Of a stretch of DNA of 56,867 nt, positions 54,871 to 56,867 are shown one piece after another. Within the stretch, counting starts at the first letter, position 1; each line of letters begins with the position of its first letter. The stretch is from the NCBI GenBank assembly GCA_014382705.1, contig JACNJE010000129.1, positions 1 through 56,867 on the forward strand, written 5' to 3'. This DNA comes from Verrucomicrobiota bacterium (GTDB lineage Bacteria; Verrucomicrobiota; Verrucomicrobiia; Limisphaerales; UBA1096). A program made the position numbers and the translations under genes. Under the pieces are notes generated by a model. It did not search any database, was not told the DNA's origin, and saw only the letters and a program-made list of their open reading frames with translations.

Positions 54871-54993
54871 AATCAAGCCGAACGCGTCCTGCCAAGACGC
54901 TCCCGCGCAATCCAAAGGTCGCGAGGCAGGCACGGTTTTTCATGCCCCAAAAAACCGCTTGACTGTGTTGCGAATGCAACACATCTTGTCGGT

Positions 54994-55251
54994 GTGAAGA
55001 CTGCTGTTGTCCATAGCCGGATCGAGCCCAAGATCAAACGAAATGCGGAGAAGGTGTTGAAGCGTCTTGGCGTGACCCCCACGGAGGCGATTCGTTTGTT
55101 TTACACGCAGGTGGCGCTCCATGATGGGCTGCCGTTTCCGGTACGCATCCCCAACGAGACCACGAAAAAGGCGCTCCAGGAATCGAGGGCCGGGGAGAAT
55201 CTGGAGGCGTTCGATCACGTCGATGATCTCTTCAAGAGTTGGGAGGCGTGA
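54994..55251 (+). CDS. RelB/DinJ-family antitoxin
   Basis: The 85-residue protein begins V-K-T-A-V-V-H-S-R-I-E-P (ribbon-helix-helix). The T-P-T-E-A-I-R-L-F-Y-T-Q-V and G-L-P-F-P-V-R-I-P-N segments identify the DinJ/RelB family. The GTG start at 54994 gives the standard N-terminus. It neutralises the toxin encoded next and probably represses the operon. Confidence 0.88.
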   Translation: MKTAVVHSRIEPKIKRNAEKVLKRLGVTPTEAIRLFYTQVALHDGLPFPVRIPNETTKKALQESRAGENLEAFDHVDDLFKSWEA

Positions 55252-55517
55252 AAGCCGTCCTTCAGACGAGGCAGTTCAAGCGGGACATAAAACGACTGCA
55301 ACGCCGTGGAAAGGAGGTAGCCAAACTAAAGGGGGTCGTGCAGTGGCTCGTCGAGGGGCAGGCGCTGGATCGCCGTCTAAGGGATCACGCATTGGCTGGC
55401 GAATGGCCCGGCTCAAGAGATTGCCATCTTGAGCCGGACTGGGTGTTGATCTACCGCACGACGGCCGACTTAGTCGTGTTGGTACGCACCGGAACCCACA
55501 GTGATCTTTTCAAGTAA
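55248..55517 (+). CDS. RelE/YafQ-family mRNA interferase toxin
   Basis: The 89-residue protein has the YafQ pattern: T-R-Q-F-K-R-D-I-K-R near the start, R-D-C-H-L-E-P-D-W-V-L-I-Y and the final L-V-R-T-G-T-H-S-D-L-F. The late His is the usual catalytic candidate. It would cut mRNA on the ribosome. The GTG start overlaps the antitoxin stop. Confidence 0.88.
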   Translation: MKAVLQTRQFKRDIKRLQRRGKEVAKLKGVVQWLVEGQALDRRLRDHALAGEWPGSRDCHLEPDWVLIYRTTADLVVLVRTGTHSDLFK

Positions 55518-55539
55518 GCAAGCGCAACCGACAGCCACG

Positions 55540-56250
55540 CTATTTCCCTTTAGCCTTCAACTCTTTGCCCGTCTTCCCGCCGCGCTTACGGAGGAGATCG
55601 GCGGTCTCTTTTTTGGCGGCCTTGATTTTCGGTGAGTGGTATATTTCCACTTTTTCGGCCAAATTCAGTGGCGTTCTGCTTTCCCGGTTCATCGCGTTCA
55701 CATCGGCACCTTTTGATATGAACAATGTAACGACTGCCTTGCGGCCTCTATGAGCCGCCTGATGCAAGGGAGTCGATCCGTATAGGTCGTTCGCATTCAC
55801 GTCCGCACCTTTTGCGATGAGCAGTTCTACGAGTTCGTTGTCACCTATATTAGCTGCCTCGTGCAACGGCGTTGCGGCCAATGCATCCTTTACGTTCACG
55901 TTTGCACCGTTGTCGATGAGTAGTTCCGCAATTACCTCGCGACCTCTGCCAGCCGCCGCATGCAAAAGGGTCCTTCCCTTAAGTTTTGCGTTCACATCCA
56001 TGCCGGCCTCCAAGTATTGTTTGACGGTTTCGATGTCTCCTTTATTGGCAGCCTTAATAACCGAGATGTCTATTGCTTTGGCAGTCCGGGGTTTTGGGGG
56101 TGCCGCTTTGGGAACTGATGCAGATGGGTTCGCTTCTGCTGGTGTAGCCGATTGTTGCGCCTCCCCACACCCCGCCAACAGCGCGGCTGCGATCATTGCG
56201 ATAATTTGTTTCAAAAGCCTGAAGGGGGTAGAAGAACATTTATCATTCAT
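55540..56250 (-). CDS. Ankyrin-repeat lipoprotein
   Basis: The 236-residue protein has a lipobox L-L-A-G-C28, so it is membrane-anchored, then a Pro/Ala-rich linker and about four or five ankyrin repeats (A-T-P-L-H-E-A-A, L-L-I-A-K-G-A-D-V-N). A basic tail follows. Its DNA looks less GC-rich than its neighbours and has no palindrome, suggesting later acquisition. Its binding partner is unknown. Confidence 0.82.
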   Translation of the reverse strand: MNDKCSSTPFRLLKQIIAMIAAALLAGCGEAQQSATPAEANPSASVPKAAPPKPRTAKAIDISVIKAANKGDIETVKQYLEAGMDVNAKLKGRTLLHAAAGRGREVIAELLIDNGANVNVKDALAATPLHEAANIGDNELVELLIAKGADVNANDLYGSTPLHQAAHRGRKAVVTLFISKGADVNAMNRESRTPLNLAEKVEIYHSPKIKAAKKETADLLRKRGGKTGKELKAKGK

Positions 56251-56324
56251 ACTGTCAAGTGCAAGTTAACCGTCCCGGTCGGCGGTTGGCCAAATGCATT
56301 CGGCCATCCCCGCCGCGCCCGCGT

Positions 56325-56816
56325 TTATCTCCGGTTGTCGATCATGCTGAGCAGTGCAAAGACCGACACGTTGATCACCACGCCGCAGAAGCCGATGTCG
56401 GCGATTTGCTTGAGGCGGGCGAATAGGTTCACCGCCGCCGAGTCGCTTCCGGTGACGATTGCCAGCAACGGGCTGAACATCAGCACGACCAGCATTCCGG
56501 CGACGATCCCGGCGATCGCACCCTGCCTCGAGCCGCGGTTGAGGAACAGCACGTCGAAGGTCACCGGCAGCAGTTGGCTCGAGAAGGCGATGGCCAACAG
56601 GCTCATCGGCATGATCATTCCGATCGGGTCGAAACTCTCGCTGCTCCGACTGACGAACACCATGCCGAGTGCCAGCAGTGTCGCTGCCGCGATCACGCCG
56701 CGCCCGACCCACAGCCGGCTTTTCTCCGAGGCACCCGGCCGCAGGATACCGCTGTAAATGTCGCGGGTCAGCACGGCGCTCATCGCGTGCAGATTGCTGT
56801 CGGCGGTGTCATAGAT
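56325..56816 (-). pseudogene. 3' fragment of a sodium:solute symporter
   Basis: Read from 56816, the frame gives D-T-A-D-S-N-L-H-A-M-S-A-V-L-T-R-D-I-Y followed by about four membrane segments, the C-terminal third of an SSS/SLC5-type transporter. An in-frame TAA (56817-56819) precedes the homology, and the upstream sequence (to 56867) is AT-rich and not symporter-like. The gene is therefore cut at the expected S-T-A-D-S-N motif. It may be an insertion or deletion breakpoint, or an assembly edge. Confidence 0.75.
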
Positions 56817-56867
56817 TTAATGATGGGAGCTCATCATAAATCAGCTTTACTTGTGATGACCGATAGA
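56817..56867. other. AT-rich junction with an inverted repeat at the right edge
   Basis: ATTTAATGATG and CATCATAAAT flank a GAGCTC centre (56815-56841), an imperfect palindrome directly at the symporter break. It could be the end of a mobile element continuing beyond the window. Confidence 0.4.

Overview
The window is GC-rich chromosomal DNA from a Gram-negative, PVC-type bacterium. Verrucomicrobiota is most likely, perhaps the Pedosphaerales/Limisphaerales. This is inferred from gene content: secreted sulfatase, sialate-esterase-like, LamG/dimethylformamidase-like and beta-propeller proteins, several serine hydrolases, an ankyrin protein with a C-terminal module typical of that group, an LptD outer-membrane protein, futalosine menaquinone synthesis and a very large pyruvate:ferredoxin oxidoreductase. 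No rRNA, tRNA, complete insertion sequence, phage or CRISPR array was seen.

Layout: 0.2-9.4 kb holds a serine hydrolase, a nucleotidyltransferase with a small partner, a dgcN-dgcA (D-glutamate) pair and three exported proteins. 9.4-14.4 kb holds an aldehyde dehydrogenase relic and the 1566-residue NifJ. 14.7-20.6 kb holds a sugar-nucleotide epimerase, the operon ubiX-mqnP-mqnE-mqnA and a flippase. 20.7-29 kb is accessory: two serine hydrolases, an ankyrin protein, a PDZ/coiled-coil envelope pair, a sulfatase and vapBC. 29.1-31.5 kb holds tcdA, a bifunctional-nuclease-family gene and holA. 31.6-36.3 kb is a tight operon of unknown purpose: SDR, GH88-like hydrolase, flavin oxidoreductase and EgtD-like methyltransferase. 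36.2-45.9 kb on the minus strand is nusA-infB-rbfA-nrnA-truB-ribF, then moxR and a ClC channel. 46.2-51.3 kb holds a membrane protein and dnaK-groES-groEL. 51.4-56.9 kb holds lptD, a beta-propeller protein, a relBE/dinJ-yafQ pair, an ankyrin lipoprotein and a broken sodium:solute symporter at the right edge.

The outstanding feature is a highly iterated palindrome with core CTTGGCCAAG. I counted about 55 exact cores by eye, roughly one per kb, against an expectation well below one. About 19 extend to CGCTTGGCCAAGCG and some to 18-20 bp. Copies lie inside genes, where they encode L-A-K-R or L-G-Q-A and very rarely A-W-P-S, and just after stop codons. None is present in infB, nusA, dnaK, groES or groEL. 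The pattern resembles the cyanobacterial HIP1 palindrome or a DNA-uptake sequence in density, but I do not recognise this motif as a described element. It is the best candidate here for an undescribed system.

Metabolically the window suggests an envelope-rich polysaccharide degrader with menaquinone respiration and ferredoxin-linked pyruvate metabolism. Small relics (aldehyde dehydrogenase, serine hydrolase, symporter) and toxin-antitoxin pairs show active gene turnover between conserved housekeeping blocks.
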